Below, one piece after another: positions 1-6,316 of a stretch of 9,996 nucleotides of DNA. Origin of the DNA: SIG603 sp964369225. Its GTDB lineage: Bacteria > Bacillota > Clostridia > Oscillospirales > Acutalibacteraceae. The DNA lies in the NCBI GenBank assembly GCA_964369225.1, contig CAYJER010000062.1, forward strand, positions 1 to 9,996, in the 5' to 3' direction. The translations under genes were made by a program, and so were the position numbers. The notes under the pieces are model-generated. The model saw nothing but the letters and a program-made list of their open reading frames with translations. It did not search any database and was not told where the DNA came from. Within the stretch, counting starts at the first letter, position 1, and each line of letters starts with the position of its first letter.

Positions 1-13
1 ACCAAAAAACCCT

Positions 14-95
14 TGTCGGGGCCACCGTGGGTGGGCGCCGGGGGTTTTATTAATAACTGCTAGTTTTCGGGCGACCACACAGGGTCGCCCCTACA
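14..95. repeat. 82-bp palindromic intergenic repeat, CGACC family, left arm decayed
   Basis: The right arm (68-95) begins CGGGCGACC and ends GGTCGCCCCTACA. By itself it is a hairpin: GGGCGACC at 69-76 pairs with GGTCGCCC at 83-90. The left arm (14-41) aligns without gaps to the left arm of the copy at 3031-3112 at about 21 of 28 positions, so it has diverged and no longer matches its own right arm well. The core shares TAATAACTGCTAG with the other copy, and total length is the same, 82 bp. No coding potential is seen. It lies just upstream of hisC and may mark the edge of the his cluster. Confidence 0.8.
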
Positions 96-171
96 ATTAA
101 GACTAAAGCAACCCTACACAACTGTGAACCTATAGAGCGAATTAAAACACATTGAAAGAAAGGCATACACA

Positions 172-1230
172 ATGTACAGTTTAAATGATAAAATAAAAGA
201 CTTAAAGCCTTATGAACCTATTAAAGGTGACTATAGAATAAGGCTTGACGCTAACGAGAGCTATTTTAATCTTTCTGATGATTTAATGCAAAAGATTAAT
301 GATGCTATAAAAAATGTTAATTTTAATAGGTATCCAGATGCCTTGGCGACAGATCTTTGTCAAAGTTTTGCAGATCTTTATAACCTTAACATAAATGAAG
401 TAGTAGCAGGAAATGGCTCTGACGAGTTAATATCTATTCTATTTACTGCTTTTTTGATGAAAGGACAAACTTACGCTTTCTTTGAAAGAGACTTCTCAAT
501 GTATAGTTTTTATGGTTCACTTTCTGAATGCAGAGAAATTGTCTTAAAAAATGAGGAAGATTTTTCTTTAGATGTTGACAAATGTATTGAAATATGTAAA
601 AATGAGAAAGTAGATTTACTTATTTTCTCTAATCCTTGCAATCCTACGTCTTTGGGTGTAACTAAAGAAGAGGTTTTAAAAATTGTTAAGAGCCTTGAGA
701 ACACTTTAGTTATTGCAGATGAAGCTTATATGGATTTTTGGGATCAATCAGTTTTAGACGAAATTAATAATTATGACAACCTTTTAGTCTTAAAGACTTG
801 CTCAAAAGCTGTTGGGCTTGCTTCTATGCGTGTAGGTTTTGCAGTAGGAAACGAGAAATTAGTATCAGCTATAAAGGCTGTTAAGTCTCCTTATAATACA
901 GACACATTATCACAGCTTATAGCAACAATTGTGCTAAAAGATAAAGAGTATTGTAAGGCTAGATTTAATGATATTATAGAAGCGACAAATGAAAGTGTTA
1001 AGATTTTTGAGAAATTAGCCGATAAACACGGTTTAGAGCTTTTAAAGTCAAAGACTAATTTTATTGTTATTAAGACAGATAAATCTAAGGCTATACACAA
1101 ATATTTGCTTGAAAATGGCATTGCAATAAGGGCGTTTAATGATTTTCTTAGAATTACAGCTGGTGCAAAAGAGGATATGCTAGAGCTTGCAAAATATATA
1201 GATGAATTTTTAGATAAGAAAGGTAGCTGA
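172..1230 (+). CDS. hisC: Histidinol-phosphate aminotransferase (HisC)
   Basis: This 352-residue fold-type I PLP aminotransferase converts imidazole-acetol phosphate and glutamate to histidinol phosphate and 2-oxoglutarate in the cytoplasm. Visible marks are LDANES near residue 25, YPD near 54, GNGSDE (80-85), SNPCNPTS (153-160), the cofactor-ring aspartate in IADEAY (D183), the Schiff-base lysine in TCSKAVGLASMR (K212), the phosphate-binding R220, and a C-terminal LRITAG that corresponds to the usual substrate-binding LRIT-G motif. Length is normal for the family. The ATG has a modest SD-like site (AAAGAAAGG, 155-163). No clear promoter was found in the 76 bp after the upstream repeat. hisB follows after 9 bp, so the two are probably co-transcribed. 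HisC and the related Cobyric-pathway CobD enzymes can look alike; the hisB and hisA neighbours settle the call. Confidence 0.95.
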   Translation: MYSLNDKIKDLKPYEPIKGDYRIRLDANESYFNLSDDLMQKINDAIKNVNFNRYPDALATDLCQSFADLYNLNINEVVAGNGSDELISILFTAFLMKGQTYAFFERDFSMYSFYGSLSECREIVLKNEEDFSLDVDKCIEICKNEKVDLLIFSNPCNPTSLGVTKEEVLKIVKSLENTLVIADEAYMDFWDQSVLDEINNYDNLLVLKTCSKAVGLASMRVGFAVGNEKLVSAIKAVKSPYNTDTLSQLIATIVLKDKEYCKARFNDIIEATNESVKIFEKLADKHGLELLKSKTNFIVIKTDKSKAIHKYLLENGIAIRAFNDFLRITAGAKEDMLELAKYIDEFLDKKGS

Positions 1231-1239
1231 ATTTTAGCT

Positions 1240-1821
1240 ATGAATAGAACAGCGGAAATATACAGAAGTACCAAAGAGACAGAGATAAGCGTAGAGCTTA
1301 ACTTAGATGGTGGAGTAAAAGACATTTCTACAGGTGTAGGTTTTTTTGACCATATGCTTAATTCGTTTGCCTCTCACTGTGGACTAGGTTTAATTTTAAA
1401 GGCTAACGGCGATTTAATTGTTGATTGTCACCACACAGTTGAAGATACAGGAATAGTTTTAGGCAAGGCTTTTGCTAAGGCTTTAGGCGATAAAGGTGGA
1501 ATTAAACGCTTTGGAACTAGCTTTATCCCTATGGATGAGTCTTTAGCCTTTTGTTCACTCGATGTAAGTGGCAGGGCGTATCTTGTTTTTAGCGGAGACT
1601 TTCCACAAGAAAGAGTTGGAGACTTTGACACTTGTATGACAGAGGAATTTTTTAAGGCTTTTTCTGACAACAGTGGAATTACACTGCATATAAAATGTGA
1701 GTATGGCAAAAATTCTCACCACATGATAGAGGCAATGTTTAAAGCGTTTGCCTATGCTATGAAAACAGCAATTTCCCTTAATGAGACAGGAGAAATTGTC
1801 TCTACTAAGGGCGTATTATAA
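1240..1821 (+). CDS. hisB: Imidazoleglycerol-phosphate dehydratase (HisB)
   Basis: The 193-residue protein dehydrates imidazole-glycerol phosphate to imidazole-acetol phosphate, the step before HisC. It has the diagnostic IGPD motifs of the dinuclear-manganese site: GFFDHML (about 34-40), DCHHTVEDTGI (about 62-72), MDESLA (about 98-103), EEFFKA (about 135-140) and NSHHMIEAMFKA (about 158-169). Length matches the monofunctional bacterial enzyme; no histidinol-phosphatase domain is fused. The ATG start fits the family N-terminus (MNRTAEIYRSTKET). The nearest SD-like run, AGAAAGG near 1217-1223, is about 16 nt upstream and inside the end of hisC, so translational coupling to hisC (9-bp gap) seems likely. 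The last codons run into the SD of the next gene. hisH, which often follows hisB, is absent. Confidence 0.96.
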   Translation: MNRTAEIYRSTKETEISVELNLDGGVKDISTGVGFFDHMLNSFASHCGLGLILKANGDLIVDCHHTVEDTGIVLGKAFAKALGDKGGIKRFGTSFIPMDESLAFCSLDVSGRAYLVFSGDFPQERVGDFDTCMTEEFFKAFSDNSGITLHIKCEYGKNSHHMIEAMFKAFAYAMKTAISLNETGEIVSTKGVL

Positions 1822-1832
1822 GGAGTAATTTA

Positions 1833-2897
1833 ATGATAATTTTACCGGCAATAGATTTAAAAGACGGACAATGTGTAAGACTTTTTAAAGGCGACTACTC
1901 TACAGCCAGCAAGGTTGCAGAAGATCCAATAGCTACTGCTAAGTCTTTTGAGAAGAGTGGTTCAAGATGGATTCACCTAGTAGACCTAGACGGTGCTAAG
2001 GCGAAAGTTCCTGTTAATCACGAGATAATTTTAAATATTAGAAAAAATACAACAATGAATATAGAAGTCGGTGGCGGTATTCGTGACATGAAGACAGTTG
2101 ATTTCTATTTAGAAAACGGAATTGATAGAGTTATCTTAGGTTCAGCAGCTCTACATAATCCTGAATTTGTAAAAGAGGCAGTTCAAAAATACGGCAAAAA
2201 AATTGCTGTTGGAATTGATGCCCTAAATGGAAAGGTTATGGCAGAGGGTTGGCTTGATAAGAGTGAGCTTGACTATTTAGACATGGCTAAGGCTATGGAA
2301 GAAATAGGAGTTAAGACAATTATTTTCACAGATATCTCTAAAGATGGCACTTTAGCAGGACCTAACCTTGTTATGCTTGATAAGATTAACCGTACTGTAA
2401 GCTGTAATATTATTGCAAGCGGTGGAGTAAGCAATCTTAAAGATATATTAGATCTGCACAGCCTAGATCTTTACGGAGCAATTGCTGGCAAGGCTATTTA
2501 TACAAAAGATTTAAACCTTAATTCTGCAATAATTGCAAGTCAAAAGATTAACCATAACGAAAATAATGCTCCTGACTATGAAGATGAGTTAGAGAGATAT
2601 TTTGTTAAGGCAGACTTAATCCCGACTATAATTCAAGACTCAACAACAAATGAAGTTTTGATGATGGCATACATGAATAAAGAGTCAATGCAGAAGACAA
2701 TGGAAACTGGCTACACTTGGTTTTACAGCCGTTCAAGAGATGAGCTTTGGAACAAGGGCGCTACTTCAGGACATATTCAAAAAGTTGTTAGCATTTCAGC
2801 CGATTGCGATGACGATACATTATTAATAAAAGTTGAGCAAACAGGAAATGCTTGCCATACTGGAAGACATAGTTGCTTTTTTAAAGAGATTAAATAA
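1833..2897 (+). CDS. hisA-hisI: Fused HisA-HisI: ProFAR isomerase plus phosphoribosyl-AMP cyclohydrolase
   Basis: One uninterrupted 354-residue frame carries two histidine enzymes. Residues 1-238 are a complete HisA (beta/alpha)8 barrel: MIILPAIDL with catalytic-type D8, GDY near 20, HLVDLDGAK (48-56), EVGGGIR (78-84), VGIDALNGKV with second catalytic-type D129, FTDISKDGTLAGPN (165-178), IIASGGVS (193-200) and a last phosphate-loop motif AIAGKAIY. After a linker of about 15 residues rich in N, E and D, residues 255-354 are a HisI domain: LIPTIIQD, FYSRSRDELWNKGATSGH, a DCDDD metal site (324-328) and GNACHTGRHSCF, supplying the zinc-type cysteines C325, C341 and C348. Both active sites look intact. 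A strong SD (AAGGAG, 1820-1825) sits 7 nt before the ATG and overlaps the hisB stop. HisI is more often fused to HisE; here HisE is a separate downstream gene, and hisF, which usually lies between hisA and hisI, is missing. Confidence 0.93.
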   Translation: MIILPAIDLKDGQCVRLFKGDYSTASKVAEDPIATAKSFEKSGSRWIHLVDLDGAKAKVPVNHEIILNIRKNTTMNIEVGGGIRDMKTVDFYLENGIDRVILGSAALHNPEFVKEAVQKYGKKIAVGIDALNGKVMAEGWLDKSELDYLDMAKAMEEIGVKTIIFTDISKDGTLAGPNLVMLDKINRTVSCNIIASGGVSNLKDILDLHSLDLYGAIAGKAIYTKDLNLNSAIIASQKINHNENNAPDYEDELERYFVKADLIPTIIQDSTTNEVLMMAYMNKESMQKTMETGYTWFYSRSRDELWNKGATSGHIQKVVSISADCDDDTLLIKVEQTGNACHTGRHSCFFKEIK

Positions 2898-2935
2898 ACT
2901 AAACTTGTTAAAATTTTGTAGGGGAGGGTCTTATA

Positions 2936-3004
2936 CTTAGTGAAGAGTGAAAAATGAATAGTGAAAAGTTAATGTGAAAATCCTTGCGGATTTTTTGATT
3001 AAAA
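2936..3004 (+). repeat. 69-bp repeated module (copy 1), carries a terminator-like hairpin
   Basis: It matches 9821-9889 at 67 of 69 positions by eye, with no gaps. It begins CTTAGTGAAGAGTGAAAAAT, has a GTGAAAAGTT middle and ends with the hairpin and GATTAAAA. Both copies follow a TGTAGGGGAGGGTC sequence and lie a short distance downstream of a + strand gene. Confidence 0.85.
2977..2996 (+). terminator. Rho-independent terminator-like hairpin after hisA-hisI
   Basis: AAAATCC (2977-2983), loop TTGC, GGATTTT (2988-2994), followed by more T. The stem is 7 bp with only three G-C pairs, so it is modest, but the T tract is in the right place for + strand transcription. It lies about 80 bp after the hisA-hisI stop and before hisE. 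Confidence 0.55.
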
Positions 3005-3030
3005 CATATTCATTAAAATCCACAAATCCA

Positions 3031-3112
3031 TGTAGGGGCGACCCTATGTGGTCGCCCGTGGGTTTAGTAATAACTGCTAGGTTTCGGGCGACCACATAGG
3101 GTCGCCCCTACA
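3031..3112. repeat. 82-bp perfect nested palindrome, CGACC family
   Basis: Two 28-bp arms (3031-3058 and 3085-3112) are exact reverse complements, beginning TGTAGGGGCGACC and ending GGTCGCCCCTACA. Each arm is also a hairpin by itself: GGGCGACC and GGTCGCCC flank a 6-nt loop. The 26-bp core contains TAATAACTGCTAG, shared with the copy at 14-95. There is no transposase and no obvious target-site duplication. Confidence 0.92.
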
Positions 3113-3123
3113 TTGGGACTGCA

Positions 3124-3158
3124 TAAGAGGCACGTCTGCACTCAGACCCTCCCCTACA
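3124..3158 (-). repeat. 35-bp TGTAGGGGAGGGTC repeat, reverse orientation
   Basis: Read on the minus strand it starts TGTAGGGGAGGGTCT and ends GTGCAGACGTGCCTCTTA. It can fold through GTCTG and CAGAC around a 4-nt loop, with GAGG and CCTC outside. It matches the + strand copies at 6240-6274 and 9925-9959 at most positions. It lies 11 bp from the 82-bp palindrome and shares that element's TGTAGGGG terminus. Confidence 0.85.
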
Positions 3159-3222
3159 ATATAGCATTAAGTTTGTTTAAGTCCTCCACTACTGTAAAAA
3201 TAATTGAAATGAAAGGTATAGT

Positions 3223-3549
3223 ATGATAGATATTTTAAGAGAAGAATATAACACAGTCCTTGAGCGTAAAGAGAATAGGGTAGAAGGTTCATATACCTGC
3301 TATCTTCTTGATAAAGGCACTGACAAAATCCTAAAAAAATGCGGTGAAGAGTGTAGCGAGATGATTATTGCAGCTAAAAATAAAGACAAAGAAGAGTTAA
3401 GATGCGAAATTAGTGACCTACTTTATCATGTCGCTGTTTTAATGGCGAATGAAGGCCTTGAAATGAGCGATCTTGAGGCTGAATTTATTAAAAGACATGA
3501 AAAAGAGGGAAACTTAAAGGTTTTCCATCAAGTGGATAAAAACACATGA
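3223..3549 (+). CDS. hisE: Phosphoribosyl-ATP pyrophosphohydrolase (HisE)
   Basis: This 108-residue all-alpha MazG-like enzyme removes pyrophosphate from phosphoribosyl-ATP, the second step of histidine synthesis, producing the substrate for the HisI domain encoded just upstream. Family marks are EGSYTCYLLDKGTDKILKK (about 21-39), the metal-binding helix GEECSEMIIAAKN (about 41-53, with E42, E43 and E46), and the second acidic helix EISDLLYH (about 62-69). Length is normal for a stand-alone HisE. The SD GAAAGG (3211-3216) is 6 nt before the ATG. It is separated from hisA-hisI by a 325-bp repeat island containing a terminator-like hairpin, so it may depend on read-through or a weak local promoter. 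Its stop overlaps the next start as ATGA. Confidence 0.95.
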   Translation: MIDILREEYNTVLERKENRVEGSYTCYLLDKGTDKILKKCGEECSEMIIAAKNKDKEELRCEISDLLYHVAVLMANEGLEMSDLEAEFIKRHEKEGNLKVFHQVDKNT

Positions 3550-3977
3550 TTTTACCATGGAACTATGAAAAAATAGTAAAAAATTTTCTAAGAGAAAATA
3601 CAAAGGTACTTTCTCTTAGTTTTTTACGTGATGATTTACTTTTTAAGATACATAGACCTGAACTTATCTCTGTAATTTGTGAAAAACCTGATGATTATAT
3701 CTTATATCAAAGATATGGAATGAAGCTTTTTACACAAACAGACGAGAGAGAAAGCTATAATCTTTGTTTAGCTCAATTTATAGACTATGATATAAACAAA
3801 GTTTGTGATATTCTTAAAAAAGGCGGACACTTCATCACAGAACAAAAAGCGAATGGGCTAATGTTCAACCTTGAAAATGAATGTGAAAAGTTAATTAAAT
3901 TAGGATTTAAAATAGTAAAGGCAAATCAGGTCTTTGTTAAAGAAGAGAATTATTTTTATATTTTGGCAAAAAAATAG
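3546..3977 (+). CDS. Shrunken class I methyltransferase-like protein, probable pseudoenzyme
   Basis: The 143-residue product begins with an ILPWNYEKIVKNFL segment and has a DINKVCDILKKGGHFITEQ segment (about 81-99). Both resemble conserved parts of a clostridial class I SAM-dependent methyltransferase family of about 250 residues: the N-terminal WxYxxIV helix and the strand-turn after motif III. Where that family has a VLDxGTGGGE SAM-binding loop, this protein has VLSLSFLRDD (about 21-30), with the aspartate and all glycines lost. About 100 residues of the core also seem to be missing. The reading frame is open to a TAA stop and its ATG overlaps the hisE stop by ATGA, implying translational coupling, so it may still be expressed. 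Catalysis by SAM transfer looks unlikely. The family link is recognition by eye and could be wrong; no function is assigned. Confidence 0.6.
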   Translation: MILPWNYEKIVKNFLRENTKVLSLSFLRDDLLFKIHRPELISVICEKPDDYILYQRYGMKLFTQTDERESYNLCLAQFIDYDINKVCDILKKGGHFITEQKANGLMFNLENECEKLIKLGFKIVKANQVFVKEENYFYILAKK

Positions 3978-3996
3978 AATAATTATCTCAATAAGA

Positions 3997-4026
3997 TTGA
4001 CAAAACACGGTAATTCAAGGTACAAT
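3997..4026 (+). promoter_or_regulatory. Sigma-A type promoter for the yuiD-like gene
   Basis: TTGACA (3997-4002) is a perfect -35 box, and TACAAT (4021-4026) a near-consensus -10 box, with an 18-bp spacer. Transcription would start near 4033, leaving a leader of roughly 27 nt with SD AAGGGAG at 4043-4049. Confidence 0.75.
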
Positions 4027-4059
4027 TAAGGTATACCAAAATAAGGGAGAATTGAGACT

Positions 4060-4554
4060 ATGGATATTACATTATTGTTGTCAAATTCACTATTTAATGT
4101 CTGTTTACTTTCATGGGTTATATCTCAAGGCATGAAAATAGCTATAATATTGATAAAAGATAGAAAGTTTGATAAATCAAGAATTTTTGGTGCAGGAGGA
4201 ATGCCTAGTTCACACTCAGCGGTTGTGTGTTCGGCTGTTTATGCCTCTTTGTACGAATACGGCTATACTTCTGGTATATTTGCGTTAGCATTTGTACTGG
4301 CTTCAATAGTTATGTATGATGCTACTGGCGTAAGACGTGCTGCAGGATTGCACGCTAAGGCAATAAATAATATAGTTTGTTATTTAGACGACTCAAAACC
4401 ACACGACAGAAAAGAGCTTGAGGAGATTGTCCCTAAGCTTACTGAATCTTTAGGACATAGATATGTAGAGGTTTTTTGCGGTGCTACACTGGGTGTAGTC
4501 ATAGCCTTGATTGTTCAACTAGTTAAATACGGAGAAATCTTTATTATATTTTAA
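4060..4554 (+). CDS. Divergent PAP2 (YuiD / DUF212) family membrane protein
   Basis: The 164-residue protein carries the conserved signature of the divergent PAP2 family: GAGGMPSSHSAVV (about 45-57), then MYDATGVRRAAGLHAKAIN (about 84-102), then a C-terminal SLGHRYVEVFCGATLGV. These resemble the PSGH and SRxxxxxH motifs of PAP2 phosphatases, but the spacing is divergent and the substrate is not established. Hydrophobic segments near 5-22, 68-90 and 136-160 suggest an integral membrane protein. The ATG has a good SD (AAGGGAG, 4043-4049) and the gene has its own promoter at 3997-4026. prfC follows 41 bp later with no clear terminator between, so the two may share a transcript; no functional link is evident. 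The family call is firm; the biochemical role is unknown. Confidence 0.9.
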   Translation: MDITLLLSNSLFNVCLLSWVISQGMKIAIILIKDRKFDKSRIFGAGGMPSSHSAVVCSAVYASLYEYGYTSGIFALAFVLASIVMYDATGVRRAAGLHAKAINNIVCYLDDSKPHDRKELEEIVPKLTESLGHRYVEVFCGATLGVVIALIVQLVKYGEIFIIF

Positions 4555-4562
4555 TAGAAAGG

Positions 4563-4580
4563 CATAGCTTTAAGGCTATG
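4563..4580 (+). promoter_or_regulatory. Hairpin between an SD-like site and the prfC start
   Basis: CATAGC (4563-4568) pairs with GCTATG (4575-4580), extendable inward by T-G and T-A pairs. It lies directly after AGAAAGG (4556-4562) and 15 nt before the TTG start. Folding would bring the purine-rich site to about 15 nt from the start codon. The 3' arm ends in an ATG that opens a four-codon ORF (M-I-W-A, stop at 4590-4592), in frame with prfC. A regulatory role is inference only. Confidence 0.35.
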
Positions 4581-4595
4581 ATATGGGCATAAGAC

Positions 4596-6176
4596 TTGTC
4601 TGATTTTAGAAATCAAATTGAAAAAAGAAGAACATTTGCGATAATTTCTCACCCCGATGCCGGTAAGACTACTCTTACTGAAAAGTTTTTATTATACGGT
4701 GGTGCAATTTCGCTAGCAGGAGCAGTTAAAGGTAAAAAACATTCTAAACATGCAGTTTCTGACTGGATGGAGATAGAAAAACAAAGAGGTATCTCGGTTA
4801 CTTCATCTGTTATGCAGTTTAAATACGATGACTACTGCATAAACATTCTTGATACCCCAGGACATGAAGACTTTTCGGAAGATACTTATAGAACTTTGAT
4901 GGCGGCTGACTCGGCTGTTATGGTTATAGATGCCTCTAAAGGTGTTGAGGCACAAACAAGAAAATTATTTAAGGTTTGTCTTTTAAGAGATATTCCTATA
5001 TTTACTTTTGTTAATAAGATGGATAGAGACGCAATGAGCCCTTATGACTTGCTTGACGAGATAGAAAAAGAGCTTGGAATAAGCACTTATCCAATAAACT
5101 GGCCGATAGGTTCAGGCGTTGATTTTAAGGGTGTGTTCGATAGAGCAAATTCAGAGATTATCACTTTTACAGCAAACAACGGGCAAAGAGAAGTTGAAGC
5201 TAGTCAAGTTAATCTTGAAGATGAGTCGCTAAAAGACATTTTAGGCGAGCATCTTTATGACACTTTAAAAGACGATGTAGAGCTTTTAGACGGTGCTGGC
5301 GATGAAATGGACATGGAAAAAGTTCGCCATGGTAAGCTATCACCAGTGTTTTTTGGCTCTGCAATTACAAACTTTGGTGTAGAAACATTCCTAAAAAACT
5401 TTTTAGATATGACTACTTCTCCACTTCCTCGTAAGACTAGTGATGCTGTGGTTGATCCTTTTGATAAAGATTTTTCAGGATTTGTCTTTAAAATTCAGGC
5501 GAATATGAACAAGGCTCACCGTGATAGAATTGCGTTTATGAGAATTTGCAGTGGTAAATTTGAAAAGGGAATGGACGTAAGCCATGTTCAAGGCGGTAAA
5601 AAAATTAAGCTTGCACAGCCTCAACAGATGATGGCACAAAGCCGTGAAATAGTTGAAGAGGCTTATGCTGGTGATATCATTGGCATATTTGATCCGGGTA
5701 TTTTCTCTATTGGTGATACTCTATGTACTGGAAAAAAGATTGTGTTTGAGGGTATTCCTACCTTTGCACCTGAATTTTTCTGTAGAGTAAGACAAAAAGA
5801 CACCATGAAAAGAAAGCAATTCGTAAAGGGAACTACACAAATTGCACAAGAAGGTGCAATTCAGATTTTCCAAGAGATAGCCTCTGGTATGGAAGAGGTT
5901 ATAGTTGGTGTTGTTGGAACACTTCAATTTGATGTGTTTAAATACAGAATGGAAAATGAGTATAATGTAGAAATTCTTATGGAGAATTTATCGTATCAGT
6001 TTATCCGCTGGATAGACAACGAAGAGGTAGACCTTAAAAAGCTTAACCTAACGTCTGACACTAAAAAAGTTCAAGACATTAAGGGCAGATATTTGCTTTT
6101 ATTTGCGAATAACTGGAGCATTAACTGGGCTTTAGAGCATAATGAGGGTTTAATTTTATCAGAATTTTCTAAATAA
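4596..6176 (+). CDS. prfC: Peptide chain release factor 3 (RF3)
   Basis: This 526-residue translational GTPase (E. coli RF3 has 529) removes RF1 or RF2 from the ribosome after peptide release. GTPase motifs are clear: G1 SHPDAGKT (18-25), G2 region RGISVTSS (64-71), G3 DTPGH (86-90) and G4 NKMD (140-143). The EF-G-like domain II follows, with RF3-typical C-terminal stretches such as FAPEFFCRVRQKD and GVVGTLQFDVFKYRMENEY. The start is TTG: translation from it gives MSDFRNQIEKRRTFAIISHP, aligning with known RF3 N-termini; an in-frame TAA lies two codons upstream, and the first in-frame ATG is beyond the P-loop. The SD is poor (GGG at 4585-4587). It follows the yuiD-like gene by 41 bp and probably depends on its promoter. 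Confidence 0.96.
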   Translation: MSDFRNQIEKRRTFAIISHPDAGKTTLTEKFLLYGGAISLAGAVKGKKHSKHAVSDWMEIEKQRGISVTSSVMQFKYDDYCINILDTPGHEDFSEDTYRTLMAADSAVMVIDASKGVEAQTRKLFKVCLLRDIPIFTFVNKMDRDAMSPYDLLDEIEKELGISTYPINWPIGSGVDFKGVFDRANSEIITFTANNGQREVEASQVNLEDESLKDILGEHLYDTLKDDVELLDGAGDEMDMEKVRHGKLSPVFFGSAITNFGVETFLKNFLDMTTSPLPRKTSDAVVDPFDKDFSGFVFKIQANMNKAHRDRIAFMRICSGKFEKGMDVSHVQGGKKIKLAQPQQMMAQSREIVEEAYAGDIIGIFDPGIFSIGDTLCTGKKIVFEGIPTFAPEFFCRVRQKDTMKRKQFVKGTTQIAQEGAIQIFQEIASGMEEVIVGVVGTLQFDVFKYRMENEYNVEILMENLSYQFIRWIDNEEVDLKKLNLTSDTKKVQDIKGRYLLLFANNWSINWALEHNEGLILSEFSK

Positions 6177-6239
6177 ATTTAATTAATGATGTATGGGAGA
6201 CCCTCAAGCCCTAGAATTTAAGCAATCATAATGTTTATT

Positions 6240-6274
6240 TGTTGGGGAGGGTCTCTGTGCAGACGTGCCTCTTA
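6240..6274 (+). repeat. 35-bp TGTAGGGGAGGGTC repeat, + orientation
   Basis: It starts TGTTGGGGAGGGTCTCT (one change from TGTAGGGG) and ends GTGCAGACGTGCCTCTTA, matching 9925-9959 and the reverse complement of 3124-3158. GTCT and AGAC can pair around a 6-nt loop, with GAGG and CCTC outside. The spacer that follows (about 42 bp) leads directly to a TGTAGGGG palindrome. Confidence 0.85.
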
Positions 6275-6316
6275 GGATTTTGATTTAAAACAAATTCATT
6301 AAAACGCATAAATTAA

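Larger units (their letters stand above)
2898..3222. other. 325-bp gene-free repeat island between hisA-hisI and hisE
   Basis: No convincing gene is seen. In order it holds a partial TGTAGGGGAGGGTC start (2917-2930), a 69-bp repeated module with a terminator-like hairpin (2936-3004), an AT-rich spacer, a perfect 82-bp palindrome (3031-3112), a 35-bp repeat in reverse orientation (3124-3158), and a short leader with the hisE SD. A weak promoter-like pair (TTGTTT at 3173-3178 and TAAAAA at 3195-3200) could serve hisE, but the match is poor. Confidence 0.8.

Noticed and set aside
96..171. T-box or other histidine-responsive riboswitch before hisC
   Set aside because: The 76-nt leader has no T-box core motif, no terminator hairpin and no run of His codons.
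891..1325. 144-codon open frame on the minus strand across hisC and hisB
   Set aside because: It is antisense to two well-supported genes, has low-complexity serine- and leucine-rich translation and no SD; it is a by-product of their codon use.
1428..1709. 93-codon minus-strand open frame inside hisB
   Set aside because: It mirrors conserved HisB codons and has no recognisable domain or initiation site.
3031..3112. Palindromes considered as CRISPR repeats
   Set aside because: They occur singly in separate intergenic regions, not as regularly spaced direct repeats with unique spacers, and no cas gene is present.
3031..3112. 82-bp palindrome considered as a simple transcription terminator
   Set aside because: The stem is strong, but no T tract follows on either strand (CATTGG on one side, GATTTG on the other), and similar elements also lie upstream of genes.
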